A stretch of DNA of 64,000 nt from Clavaria fumosa (lineage: Eukaryota; Basidiomycota; Agaricomycetes; Agaricales; Clavariaceae): NCBI GenBank assembly GCA_951802425.1, contig OX637800.1:806001-870000 (forward strand), in the 5' to 3' direction. The notes below the pieces were generated by a model. That model searched no databases and was not told where the DNA came from. It saw nothing but the letters and a program-made list of their open reading frames with translations. The first letter of the stretch is position 1; each line of letters begins with the position of its first letter. Made by a program: the position numbers and the translations under genes. Shown one piece after another: positions 20,880-30,507 of the stretch.

Positions 20880-21140
20880 GTCTGACACGTGCTCGCTCCC
20901 CATCTCGCTGCCCAACCCTCCACCCTCTCAATGTTTAGTCCTCCTCGCCACACCTGAGGAACTGCTTGATGGCGGCTTCAACACCCAGCGGCAAGAGGAA
21001 GCAACGCGGCCCTTACGCGCAGCTTCACAGCGCGTTCGTTAATTACTAAATGTGATTCCCTCACTGCTGAACTTGAGCGTGGTGCGCGAACTTCCCTTCC
21101 TCCCCCGCCTGCTCTTCGTTGTGTATATGCGCACGAATTT

Positions 21141-21425
21141 ATGCCCTTACTAAGACCCTACAATTCGTCATCGAAGCGCCAAGCACGCACCGCCACTCTT
21201 GCCTCACATCTCACGCATGCCTCGTCCGAGCGTGAAGTGCTCACGTTGAGATCTGTCTGGGCTGAGCTCGAGGCGAAGCTACGGGAGAAGGAGGTCATCA
21301 TTGAGCGCCTCGAGTGCGATCGCAGATGGCTCAGCGAGAGAGAGAGCAGGAGGGACGGGACGCAAAGGAGCAAGCTGGGCGTAATGCCGAGGACCCGAAG
21401 GTCTGTGGATATACAATCCTCCTAG
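21141..21425 (+). pseudogene. Possible gene fragment encoding a coiled coil, unknown family
   Basis: The 94-codon frame ends with the predicted coiled coil ELEAKLREKEVIIERLECDRR. It lies between two GC-rich repeat blocks and has no recognisable domain. I do not recognise the gene. It may be the remnant of a host gene disrupted by repeats, or simply chance. Confidence 0.25.
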
Positions 21426-21559
21426 AGATACTACTTGACATGCCCCTTGTCCCTCTTCAAGCGAAATGCAGATGAGCGGGTAAGAACTCTGCGAAGAACA
21501 CTATCCGTTTGACGTGAAGAACACGTCGACCTCCAGGAATTGCACTCCTCGTTCCAGTT

Positions 21560-22540
21560 TTCGGGCGAGCAAAGTCTATCAGTGGCGGCAGCAACGGCGG
21601 CAGCAGCACCGACAGCGGCGGCATCAGCAGCAGTGACGGCGGTGGCGGTGGTAGCGACAGTGGCGGCGGCAGTCAAGCAGCGACGACGTCGGCAGTGGCA
21701 GCAACGGTGGCAGCAGCACTGACGTCGGCGGCAGTGGCGATGGAAGCGGCAGCAGCGACAGAAGCAGCGGCAGCGACAGAAGCGGCGACGGCGACGGAAG
21801 CAGCAGCAGCGACAGAAGCGGCGACGGCGACGGAAGCGGCGGCCAAGCAGCAACGACGGCGGCGTCAGCAGCAGTGATGGCAGTGGCGGCGGCGGCGGTG
21901 CTGACGGCAGCGGCAGCGAAGCAGCAATGACGGCGGCGGTGGTAGCCCAACCTGGTGCCTTCCCCCATCGCTTCTCCTTCCGAGCTTACGTTATCCGCTC
22001 AACTGCCATTGCCTTCTTGCTCTAGTGACACGACTCTGACTCTGACTCCGACCTCGACCGTTGCCTCTTCTAGATCTTCCACATCCACAGCATGTTCGTA
22101 GCACATGATGGCGGCACACGACGACAGCAGCAGCTCACAACGACGGCGGTGGCACAACGGCAGCGCACAACGGCAGTGCCACATAACGGCGGCTGCAGCG
22201 GTGCACAATGGCGGCCGCAGTGGCGCATAACGGTGGTGGCCGCAGTGGCGCACGACGGCGGTGGCAGCGGCGCACGACGGCGGTGACCGCAGCAGTGCAC
22301 GACGGTGGCAACCGCAGCAGCAGCAGTGCACGACTGCTGCAGCAGCAGCGCACGACCTCAGCGGCGGCAGCAGCGCACGATCGCAGCGGCGGCAGCAGTG
22401 CACGACCGCAGCGACGCCAGCAGCGCACGACCGCAGCGGCAGCAGCGCACAATGGCGGCGGCGGCGGCATCAGCACATGATGGCAGCGGTAGCAGTGCCC
22501 GACGGTGGCGGCAGCAGCGCACGATGGGAGCAGCAGCAGA
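21560..22540. repeat. GC-rich CGG/CAG minisatellite (about 1 kb)
   Basis: Irregular CGGCAGCAG and GCGGC triplets (21560-21940) pass into longer units of the type GCGCACGACGGCGGTGGC (22090-22540). The repeat units are of the order of 20-33 bp and degenerate. Frames on both strands are open by composition only. The block probably expands and contracts by slippage. Confidence 0.75.
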
Positions 22541-22667
22541 ACCATTGTCTTGACCCCTTATCACACAGATGTGACTTGTACACTTGATTGTTCTTGAATC
22601 AAGAACTCCAACTTGTATAAGTAGGTTCATTTTGTGTTTTCAAGACGGAGTTCTTGACTAAAAAGTT

Positions 22668-22706
22668 CTTGATCTGTCTTGACCACTAAGGTCAAGACAG
22701 ATCAAG
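22668..22706. repeat. Perfect 17-bp inverted repeat with 5-nt loop
   Basis: CTTGATCTGTCTTGACC (22668-22684) and GGTCAAGACAGATCAAG (22690-22706) are exact complements around ACTAA. The structure overlaps the 60-bp repeat shared with 8757-8816. A shorter palindrome, GTTCTTGA/TCAAGAAC, lies near 22590-22607. These may be ends of a small transposon. Confidence 0.85.
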
Positions 22707-22737
22707 CTGGGTCAAGACATTTTGAGGTTTCCTGATG

Positions 22738-23750
22738 TGCGCAGCCCACCGCTCGTCAATGACTGGTTCGGCAGATGGCTACACGCTCGTCAAACAAATG
22801 CTATTTCGAACCTGCCCTCTTTGCGACGTTCTCGGGCATGGTTGTTACTCCTCCGTTGGCTTAGATAGTCGCGGCGAGCCTTGCGGCTTCTCAACGTTTC
22901 TCGTCACTACTCGCGTGCTTTGCTTCTGAGGTTATTCCTCCGAAGAATAATACACCAATGCGCTGATGGCTGTCTTGTTTCTGATATGCCTTATTTTGTC
23001 GCTGTCAACTGTGATAATCCCATCTCGTGACTTGTACCTCAGCCGTTGGCAGTACCACCACCGCTAATGCCATGTCCACGACGACTCCATCCAACCCGCC
23101 GCATTCGCAGTGCCTCTGCAGAGATGGTGCGGAAGACGCCGCAGCCAGAGACGGGGACGGGCGCGAGATGGTGTGCCCCACTATGCGCTCGCGTGGCCCG
23201 TGCGAGAGCGGGCGGGTGTTCTTGGCTCGGGCCACCCAGTCTCTCGACTTGTGCCTGATTTACAGAGCTTGTTTGGCGACGCGGAGCCTCGGCGCTGCTA
23301 CTCGTGTCTCGGGCAATGCCGATAATGCGGGCTGCTGATGTTTGCAACGTTTACTTCTGATGGATGCGCCTTTGACATTAGAAACAGGCGTCGCCCGAGC
23401 GTCTTCTTCCCTATCCCGCCGCGGGGGTGCTGTATATCCCCGGTGGACTCGCGAATTTACCAGCGCCGGCATGAGGACAGTTCCTCGTCGACTGTGCAAA
23501 TGTCGAAGATATGCACATCCGCGATCACGTGGCCTGCTTCTCGCCATGGCAGACTAGCTCAAGGAACGGTGGCTAGCAAGCACTAGAAACGACTGCCAAG
23601 TTGACGTGAGTGACCCATCCAATGATGATGTCACTTTTTAAACTTTTAATCAATGTCAATATCATGTGATTTATAATATAACACACCGATGCCATCGCTC
23701 TTATTTCATCGCAGTCGATTCTGTCAATGATGTCATATCCTATGATCCAT
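22738..23750. other. Intergenic region, no gene recognised
   Basis: Several short frames exist on both strands, none with a known motif. The stretch ends with the promoter of the hydrophobin gene. Confidence 0.4.
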
Positions 23751-23754
23751 ACGA

Positions 23755-23762
23755 CTATATAA
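23755..23762 (+). promoter_or_regulatory. TATA box of the hydrophobin gene
   Basis: TATATAAG lies 71 bp before the start codon at 23833, followed by a CT-rich stretch (CTTTCTCTTCCCTTCC), a pattern common in highly expressed fungal genes. Confidence 0.6.
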
Positions 23763-23832
23763 GAGGAAGACCTTTCTCTTCCCTTCCAAATCCCTTTCAT
23801 CCGTTTCCACACACTCCTTCATTCAAACCACC

Positions 23833-24657
23833 ATGTTGATCCTCAAGCTCTCATTCCTCTCCTTACTCGCCCTCGTCGCCGCTGTACCCGCAGCTCGCCC
23901 TCCTTCCTGCCCCGAACCCGAAGACGGCTATTGCACCCCTCCTCCTCCTCCTCCTCCTCCTCCTCCCCCCACCCACATCTTCCCGACCATCATCCATCCG
24001 CCACACCCGCCCACGCACCCGGTCATCCCGGTCCGCTACCCCGTGGACCCCACCGCCATCGCAACGCATCTCCCTATCGACCCCTTCATCTTCACGGTGA
24101 CGACCACCGTCACGACCACCTTCACCGAGGTCCATTCTTGCCCTCGCTTTTTCTCTCGAGCTAGATGACTAATGACAAGCCTCAGGTTGCACCCTGCCCA
24201 ACGCCCTATAAAGAACTCGCCGGAACCAACAACTGCAGCACCGGTTCGTCCCCTTCCTTTTTTCGTATCTGTTTAGTATATTAAAAGGAGTCTCCGTTCT
24301 TGCGTTCTAGGACCAACTCATTGCTGCAACCGCACACATGTAAGTACAAGCACACCGCCCTTCTGACCGTATGCTGACACCCAAATGTGTCACCAAAGCC
24401 GGGCCTCCTAGGGGGGCTTATTGGTTAGTCTCGATCTATACCTTTCTTTTTCCTGCTTCATCTCAGTCTACCGATATCTTCACAGAGGTTTGCGAATTGC
24501 TCCGAATAGGTGGCTCTTGCAATGCGCAGACGGTCTGCTGCCAGCACACCAGCTCCGTCCGTACCTCTTTCTTTAGCTCTTCCATGGTTCGCTCGCTTAT
24601 TTTTTCCCTCCCCAGCATGCGTTGGTCGACCTTTCTTGTTCATCCATCTCCGCCTGA
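23833..24657 (+). CDS. Class I-like hydrophobin with a proline-rich N-terminal extension
   Basis: My model has six exons: 23833-24129, 24186-24243, 24311-24339, 24399-24423, 24486-24556 and 24616-24657 (173 aa), all in phase with GT-AG junctions. A signal peptide is clear (MLILKLSFLSLLALVAAVPA). After it comes SCPEPEDGYC and a run of 11 prolines. The C-terminal half has the eight-cysteine hydrophobin pattern CX6CCX15CX8CX5CCX12C (NNCSTGPTHCCNRT, EVCELLRIGGSCNAQTVCCQ, VDLSCSSISA). Hydrophobins self-assemble at air-water interfaces on hyphae and spores. The Cys3-Cys4 spacing of 15 is short for class I (usually 19 or more), so the acceptor before exon 5 could be slightly wrong. The last donor reads GTCCGT. 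The Pro-rich extension and two tiny exons (29 and 25 nt) are unusual. Confidence 0.8.
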
Positions 24658-25074
24658 GGCGTCGCCGCGTCGCCAGACTGAGTTGGTTGAACAACATTGG
24701 GAAAGGGACATTCAATAACCCGCCCGTCTTCGTAGAATCGTTCTGCACTTCGTTCCAGTCCTTGAGCCATCATTTTTCTTCTTGCCTTCTTTTGGGACTG
24801 TGAATACCATAGTTTGTTTGAACCAAGGACAATGACTGTCGACTTCATTTTTCCTTTTTCTGTCGGTAGTTTCGATGTCTCGTTAGTTAGAAGCCGTTAT
24901 AAAAGTTGCCATTTTTCATTCCCGTTTGCGAATTCTTGTCGGCTGAGCTTTGCTTCTTTTCGCGGTGTCCACGGCAAAGACAAAGTGACGGCTATGAAAT
25001 AGGCGGAAACTATGCCGATTGCAGCAATTGGCTCGCCTTTTTTGGACAGTCCTCGGCACAGCCTCTGCCTCCGA
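24658..25074. other. Region downstream of the hydrophobin, no gene recognised
   Basis: Short overlapping frames only. It presumably includes the 3' UTR of the hydrophobin. Confidence 0.4.
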
Positions 25075-25640
25075 TTTTTTTGGGGGGGCAGGATCGATGT
25101 TCGGTGCCAAGGCAGAAGACGCACTCTTTCCCTCCAATTTACAAAGTCCGTTTGACTTAAGGTAACGCGGTACGCCGGGGACACTGAGGGGGTGCTTCCT
25201 CTGTAGACTTGGTGTAATAAAGAAGTGAACCGTAACGGCGCATGGCGGTCTAGCCGTCTAGGCCCTGCGGAGCGCTCCCCGCGCCTGCCTGCCCAGCGAC
25301 TGCTGCTCCCGCTCCCGCTGCTGCTGCCAACTTACTCAGCGCCGATCCCGGGGCTATTGATTGACGTATTGATGCATTGATGTATTGACGATGGGCGATG
25401 GGTGGGCGCCGGGGGATACACCAGTACCACGGCGGCCCGCACGTCGTCCCTTTAGCGGCAAGTGTCGGACTCGGACCCTTTTTTTTCTTTCTCAAGCCCG
25501 ACTCAGGGCGAGTTCATCCTACTGTCGTCAATGGCACGTCTCCGCAGGCGGCGCGCCGCGGTCACGCACGGCCACACCGCGTGTGCTGCGCATTGCACGT
25601 CACGAACCCCCCTTCCTCGCGCACACTGCCCACTGCCGCA
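25075..25640. repeat. Dispersed repeat, copy 1 (second copy at 28785-29190)
   Basis: Blocks such as GGATCGATG-TT-GGTG-CAAGGC, GAAGACGCA, TGCTTCCTCTGTAGACTT, CTGCGGAGCGCTC and GGCAAGTGTCGGACTC recur in the same order at 28785-29190. Many differences are C to T or G to A in the second copy. No coding content is evident in either copy, so it is probably an old transposon fragment. Confidence 0.6.
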
Positions 25641-25869
25641 GACGCGCTCCCACGGCGCCCTCTCGCCGGCCGGCAAGAGCGGCATGCTGCCCGCTGCTGT
25701 GCGTCGCTTCCCACGCTGCACCCCTCACTGCCAGCTCTGGTTGACGAAGCCCGCCGTGGCAAGTGCTAAAAAAATGCGGTGGCCATAACCGAAGCCGTGC
25801 CCTTCGTGTAGCCCCTTTTGTCACAGGCCCCTGTGGGCATCAGACACCGGACCACTGTCTGAGAGTTTG

Positions 25870-26640
25870 GGGGGCTCCTGTGTCAGTCTTTGTGTTTCGT
25901 AGCCAGTATTCAGAAAATAGCAAAAGGCCATGGTATAAGAGTATCAAATGCTTAGTACACACTAAGGTGTGAGGGTCTCTGGCCATAAAGTGCTCGAGTA
26001 CTACACTCAAGAACATCTGTCTGAAGACCATCAAGATATTATTATTAAGATGCTATCTTCCCTAAGGCCATCCAGAAACAAGGATGTAATTACAAAAAGT
26101 GGTGTCACCCAATCCAAGACCAAATAAGATGACAGGCTTTAGACTTAAGAAAATATATGTTCTAAGACCATCCAGAAATCGAAGATGTAATTATAAGAAG
26201 GGGTGCCACCCAATCCAAAGACTAAATAAGATGGCAAGCACATCAACATCTTCCCCAAGCTGACAAGATTTAAACCTAAGAAAATAACTTTCTAAGACCA
26301 CCTAATCTAGTATCCAGTTATTAAGATTTAATTTAAAGAAAGCCAAGATCACTAAGATTGCAAGAGGAGTTTACATTGAACATTAAATTTTACCTACCTA
26401 CAAACATGCTCAGTCCACATCACAAGCACCTTCAGCATCTTGTTTATATTGAGGTGTGAGTGCCCTTTCCTCTATTTCATATTCTTTCTGAATTGTTTGT
26501 TTATACTTACACACCATAGTACACTCATAATACTGAGGTTATGCTCATTATAACCTACCTGCTCCTACCATCCATTTTCAACACCTCTGTAAATATCAAA
26601 GGTATCTGAGGGGATTCACACAAATCGTGGGAAATGAACC
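25870..26640. repeat. AT-rich block with a 99-bp tandem repeat, probably a solo LTR or other transposon remnant
   Basis: It is clearly AT-richer than its neighbours. CCATCCAGAAACAAGGATGT...CACCCAATCCAAGACCAAATAAGATG (26070-26135) repeats at 26168-26233 with few changes. No ORF of note occurs. I could not find matching target duplications, so the exact limits and type are open. Confidence 0.45.
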
Positions 26641-27069
26641 TGCCGATTTTGTACGACCCTGTCGACTGCCTGGGAACGAGTAATCTCTATGATGATCATG
26701 GCCTTCAGATGTACTACTAGTAGGCCAACGCCTGCTCTCAACGTTAAACCCCAAGACAGGATCACAAGTCTTCGAACCAGGAAGAGCAGTTCATGTGCGT
26801 TGGATTGTCCTTCTCAGCAGTTTGCGCTAGATCGTTCGTTGTAGGCCCTCACTCGTTGATACCTTGCGTATAACTTTTTGGCGCGTCTGGGACAATGTCC
26901 TGCTACTGCAGATGGGGAACTCGTATCTGAGGCGTTTCCGCTTATTCGTCTCGTCAAAAGACAGTTCTTGGAGACGTGACCAGCAATGCGAGTGGGATAG
27001 ACTGTCGACCACAGTACGTTCTAGTCTGTTGGACTTCCACCCCACGCTTCGCTTAGCTGGGGCTGATAT

Positions 27070-27653
27070 ATGAGCGCTGCCACACAGCTTGCCCTGCTCG
27101 CAACAATGAATGCCGCAATTGTTGCTGTACAACCACAAGCGCCAGCCCTAGCGCGTGCCCTCTGGCTTGGGGGTGGTGGCTTGAGCGTATGTGGCATTTT
27201 TATCCTGCAATATTTCCCAATCAAAGCCTTTCCACTTTCCGACGACGATATCCTTCAACTTATCGATGGTGAGGGGCACAATACGACTAAAGTGCTGCTA
27301 GCGGCAGCCTTGGCCAGCCCTGTGATTATCGCTCTCTGGACCTCGATCCTTTTTGCCACTGGCATCGTCGTCTACATATTCAGAACAGACTTTGACAACA
27401 GAGACCGCGCCATCGCGTTCCTACCGACATGCGCCGGTTTCGTCGCCGTAGTTGCTACGATGATAATCGGGGAACGTCTCGGCCATGTTCGGGTACGTGA
27501 AGCAAGTTCACGGATCTGATCTTTGACAAACTTGGGTTTTGTCAGCCGACTGCCAAGGATTCCCAACCAACAGGGTCTGCAGGACTTGCCGATGCTAACC
27601 CTGTGCCTGCCCCAGATAATGGGCCCCAATTGGTGCCTCCTATGCCGTGTTAA
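27070..27653 (+). CDS. Small predicted multi-pass membrane protein, unknown function
   Basis: Two exons, 27070-27492 and 27546-27653, are separated by a canonical GTACGT...CAG intron of 53 nt (phase 0), giving 176 aa. An in-frame TGA just upstream supports the ATG at 27070. Three hydrophobic stretches are visible: about residues 30-50 (LWLGGGGLSVCGIFILQYFP), 76-103 (LLAAALASPVIIALWTSILF...) and 114-133 (IAFLPTCAGFVAVVATMIIG). The C-terminal tail from exon 2 is polar and Pro-rich. I do not recognise a named domain; such small membrane proteins are common in basidiomycete genomes. Confidence 0.6.
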
Positions 27654-28784
27654 TTTGATCAGAGAGGTCGAACTTCAGAACACGAAATAATTGGGCCTCA
27701 CCTATCCGCAGCGGATTCGACTGAACTTGAAATCGACTCAAGCGTGTTCGTGGATTGAGATGTCAGAGCTTTGATGTATGCAATAGCCGAATCGCCCAGG
27801 TTGGTCTCAAGTGAAGAGATAGTAATGAACGCCACGGAGATCGTCATGTACATGTACCACGTTATTATCGCGCAGGCACTCCATTCCTATGAACTAAGAA
27901 ATGACTCAGCACCAGGACCACAATCGGCGCGCAATCTAGTCTGCGCAGAGCGTATATAAGCAGCACGCCGCGACGGGGGTAGGTTATTACGACAGTGCAT
28001 ATCGTTGCTGTTCCTGGGCATTGTTGCGTATCAAGAGATACACCCGCCCACGCGGTTGACGAGCGGGTTGTCGGCGCGATGACAGACCATGCTGTCGTTG
28101 GGCAAATCCGGCTCGGGTTTCTAAAAGGCCAGATTCGCGACACGCACGGGTGAGCTGAGCTGGTCCGGTTTTCGAGGTTAATTAAAATGTTAGGTAAAGT
28201 GGGGATAATAAGGATAGAGGTGCGGACACAGTCGACGCGCGCTGTGAAAATTAGAAGGCGAATGGACACAATGGATACGGAGCTGAGAAGTAGTCTGTGC
28301 ATGACCGCGATTCATCACGTGCTTGAGCTCTGATGCCAGCTTCCCTCCTCCCTACCCCTCTCGACGTTTCCCTCTTGTCGTTGCGGCTGCGTCAGCTTCT
28401 CGTCCGCCCTGCTTCTCAGCACTTCAAACCTCGCGTCCCCCCGCCCAAGCCTCTGCATATGCAAGGTGCGCCTGTGTGATATCGTGCTCACCGTACGCTC
28501 TCCATCCCCCAAAATGGGCATCTGATGCAGCTCATCCGCCCTAATGCTCGTGCTCCCCATCATGTTTTTTTCTCTCAGCCACTCTCTGCCTCTGCCTCTG
28601 CCCGTGCTACACCACCCGATCTACCCAACATACCATGGCGAGACCTTGTGCCCTGCGTCGCGCGGCTCCTTGTAGGCATTCTTGGTGCTGCGCTCAACCT
28701 GCAACCGTACTCAGGTCCTGAACCAAACATGAACATGGATGCCACGCACAGTTTTAGCTTCTGAGTGTTTTGCAAATATTTTTG
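27654..28784. other. Intergenic region, no gene recognised
   Basis: Short frames on both strands (for example 27865-28302 minus and 28315-28563 minus) show no known motif and unconvincing composition. Confidence 0.4.
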
Positions 28785-29190
28785 GCAGGATCGACGTCTC
28801 CGTAGAATGCGCTCTGTCATGGATGTTTGGTGTCAAGGCGGGAATGGAAGAAGACGCAAGCTTTCTCTCCAACTTACCAAGTCCAATATATTGTACTTTG
28901 ACCCAAGGCATACGGTACGGTGGGGTGTGCTTCCTTTGTAGACTTTGCGTGACGAAAATTACTAGACTCTGCGGAGCGCTCTCTCGCCTGCCAAGTGGCT
29001 AATCCTACTAGGAGCCGATCCATTGGTTGATCCGCACGCCGTCCCTGTGGAGCACCGTAACTCATCTGGTCTGGCGGTAAGTATCGAACTCTCTCTTAAT
29101 GGTGAATTTATCTAGTCACGTCTCCGCAACTACTTCACAGTCGATGCATTGTCACACACGGCCACGTCCCCTTCCTGATGTGCGCTCGCT
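28785..29190. repeat. Dispersed repeat, copy 2 (first copy at 25075-25640)
   Basis: See copy 1. This copy is shorter and AT-richer; for example GGTAAGTATCGAACTC replaces GGCAAGTGTCGGACTC. Confidence 0.6.
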
Positions 29191-30507
29191 GTTATACGTC
29201 GTTCCCTAGATTATCTAATACTCATCCCCTTCCCATGCCCACAACAACCGCGAACAGTCTTACGCGCAGAACACTGGAATATCAACACTGGAATATCATA
29301 CGGCCACTATCTTCGCTGCACATGGGTTGCTGTCCATCCAAATGTCCATGTCGCATATTCCGAAGAACTGGGCAGAGGCTGTCTATGTCGATGGTTCTTG
29401 GATGGACCATGAAAAACATGTTTCGGACCTAGGGCTATTGGTGACTCCTTGCTTGCGCCAGGGTGTACTTTTGGATGAGCGACACGACAGTATCTCGTTG
29501 CTCACAAAGGTTTGATTTACCACCGCATACCTTAATGTAAATACCAGAACTGAAATGTAGTATCTTTAGGCCGGACACCCACCCATTGGATTTTTCGTCA
29601 TCGCAGGAGGCCTCGCCTCTGATAACGCAATAGACTAGCCGGCGTCGGCGGACCGTGCCACCACTCACGGAGGGCCCTCACACCTTGATGTATAATGTTT
29701 TGAACCCTACGTTTGTCTTTGATAGAAATCTACCTGTCCAACCTTCCACTGCCAAGGTGTGTAGGCCGGTGTCAGTGACAGCGGCGGGGACGCAGCTGGT
29801 GCAGTCGGTGCGCCTGTACCTGCGTATGTACCTGCACCTGTGCCAGTGCTAGCGCCAGCTTTGGCCCCAATCGTAAGACTATCCACACCCCTGTTGCCCC
29901 TCTACCACCCTCGCTGCGTCCGCCGCCAGCCCAAGCTGCACCCTCTCTGGCTCTGATGAACATCCGCCTTGGTATTACTTCTATGTTGCTGCTGTTTTTC
30001 TTTTATGCTGTTGTCCTTTCTTGTCAAATACAATAATTGGGCTCCTCAAAAAGAGGTATCAATGCATGGGCAGATCACTGAATGGCTGGTCATGGAAGGC
30101 AAGAGTGTGTCATTGGTGATTTTGGATTTGCTGATCAAGTTTACTTGGGGGCATTTCCCTCAGACCACTATGGTGATTTACATGTGTTGATATTGCCTCT
30201 GTCATTAAGTCACAGACTTGTCTAGTAGGTGGTCACATTCCACACTGACTTGAGTTCCACTCAAAACAAGTTGAATCACACAAGCCTTAGGAAATACACT
30301 CTCTCCTCACCCAGTGAATTCCCAAGGGCATAAGCCCTGAATCACAGCATAGAAACATACATATCAGATATATCAGATATATCCTCCCACAACTGTATTC
30401 CCACAAACATGAAACAGAATCAACCACAAGATGATACAGAAGCTAAATTAGAAAAGCAACTTGATTCATTATGGGGATGGCAGACAAGTTCAAGTTCCTC
30501 ACTTGCA
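29191..30507. other. Intergenic region downstream of the second NLR gene
   Basis: No convincing gene. A CAGATATATCAGATATATC tandem occurs near 30364-30382. Confidence 0.4.

Noticed and set aside
21431..22630. Several Ala/Cys/Arg-rich frames on both strands in the minisatellite
   Set aside because: Low-complexity products of CGG/CAG repeats; all six frames look open there.
22668..22706. Hairpin as a transcription terminator or CRISPR-like repeat
   Set aside because: The context is eukaryotic, the structure lies in dispersed repeat sequence, and there is no array of spaced repeats.
29327..29515. Short frame MLSIQMSMSHIPKNW as a gene
   Set aside because: 62 codons, no homology I recognise and no supporting splice structure.
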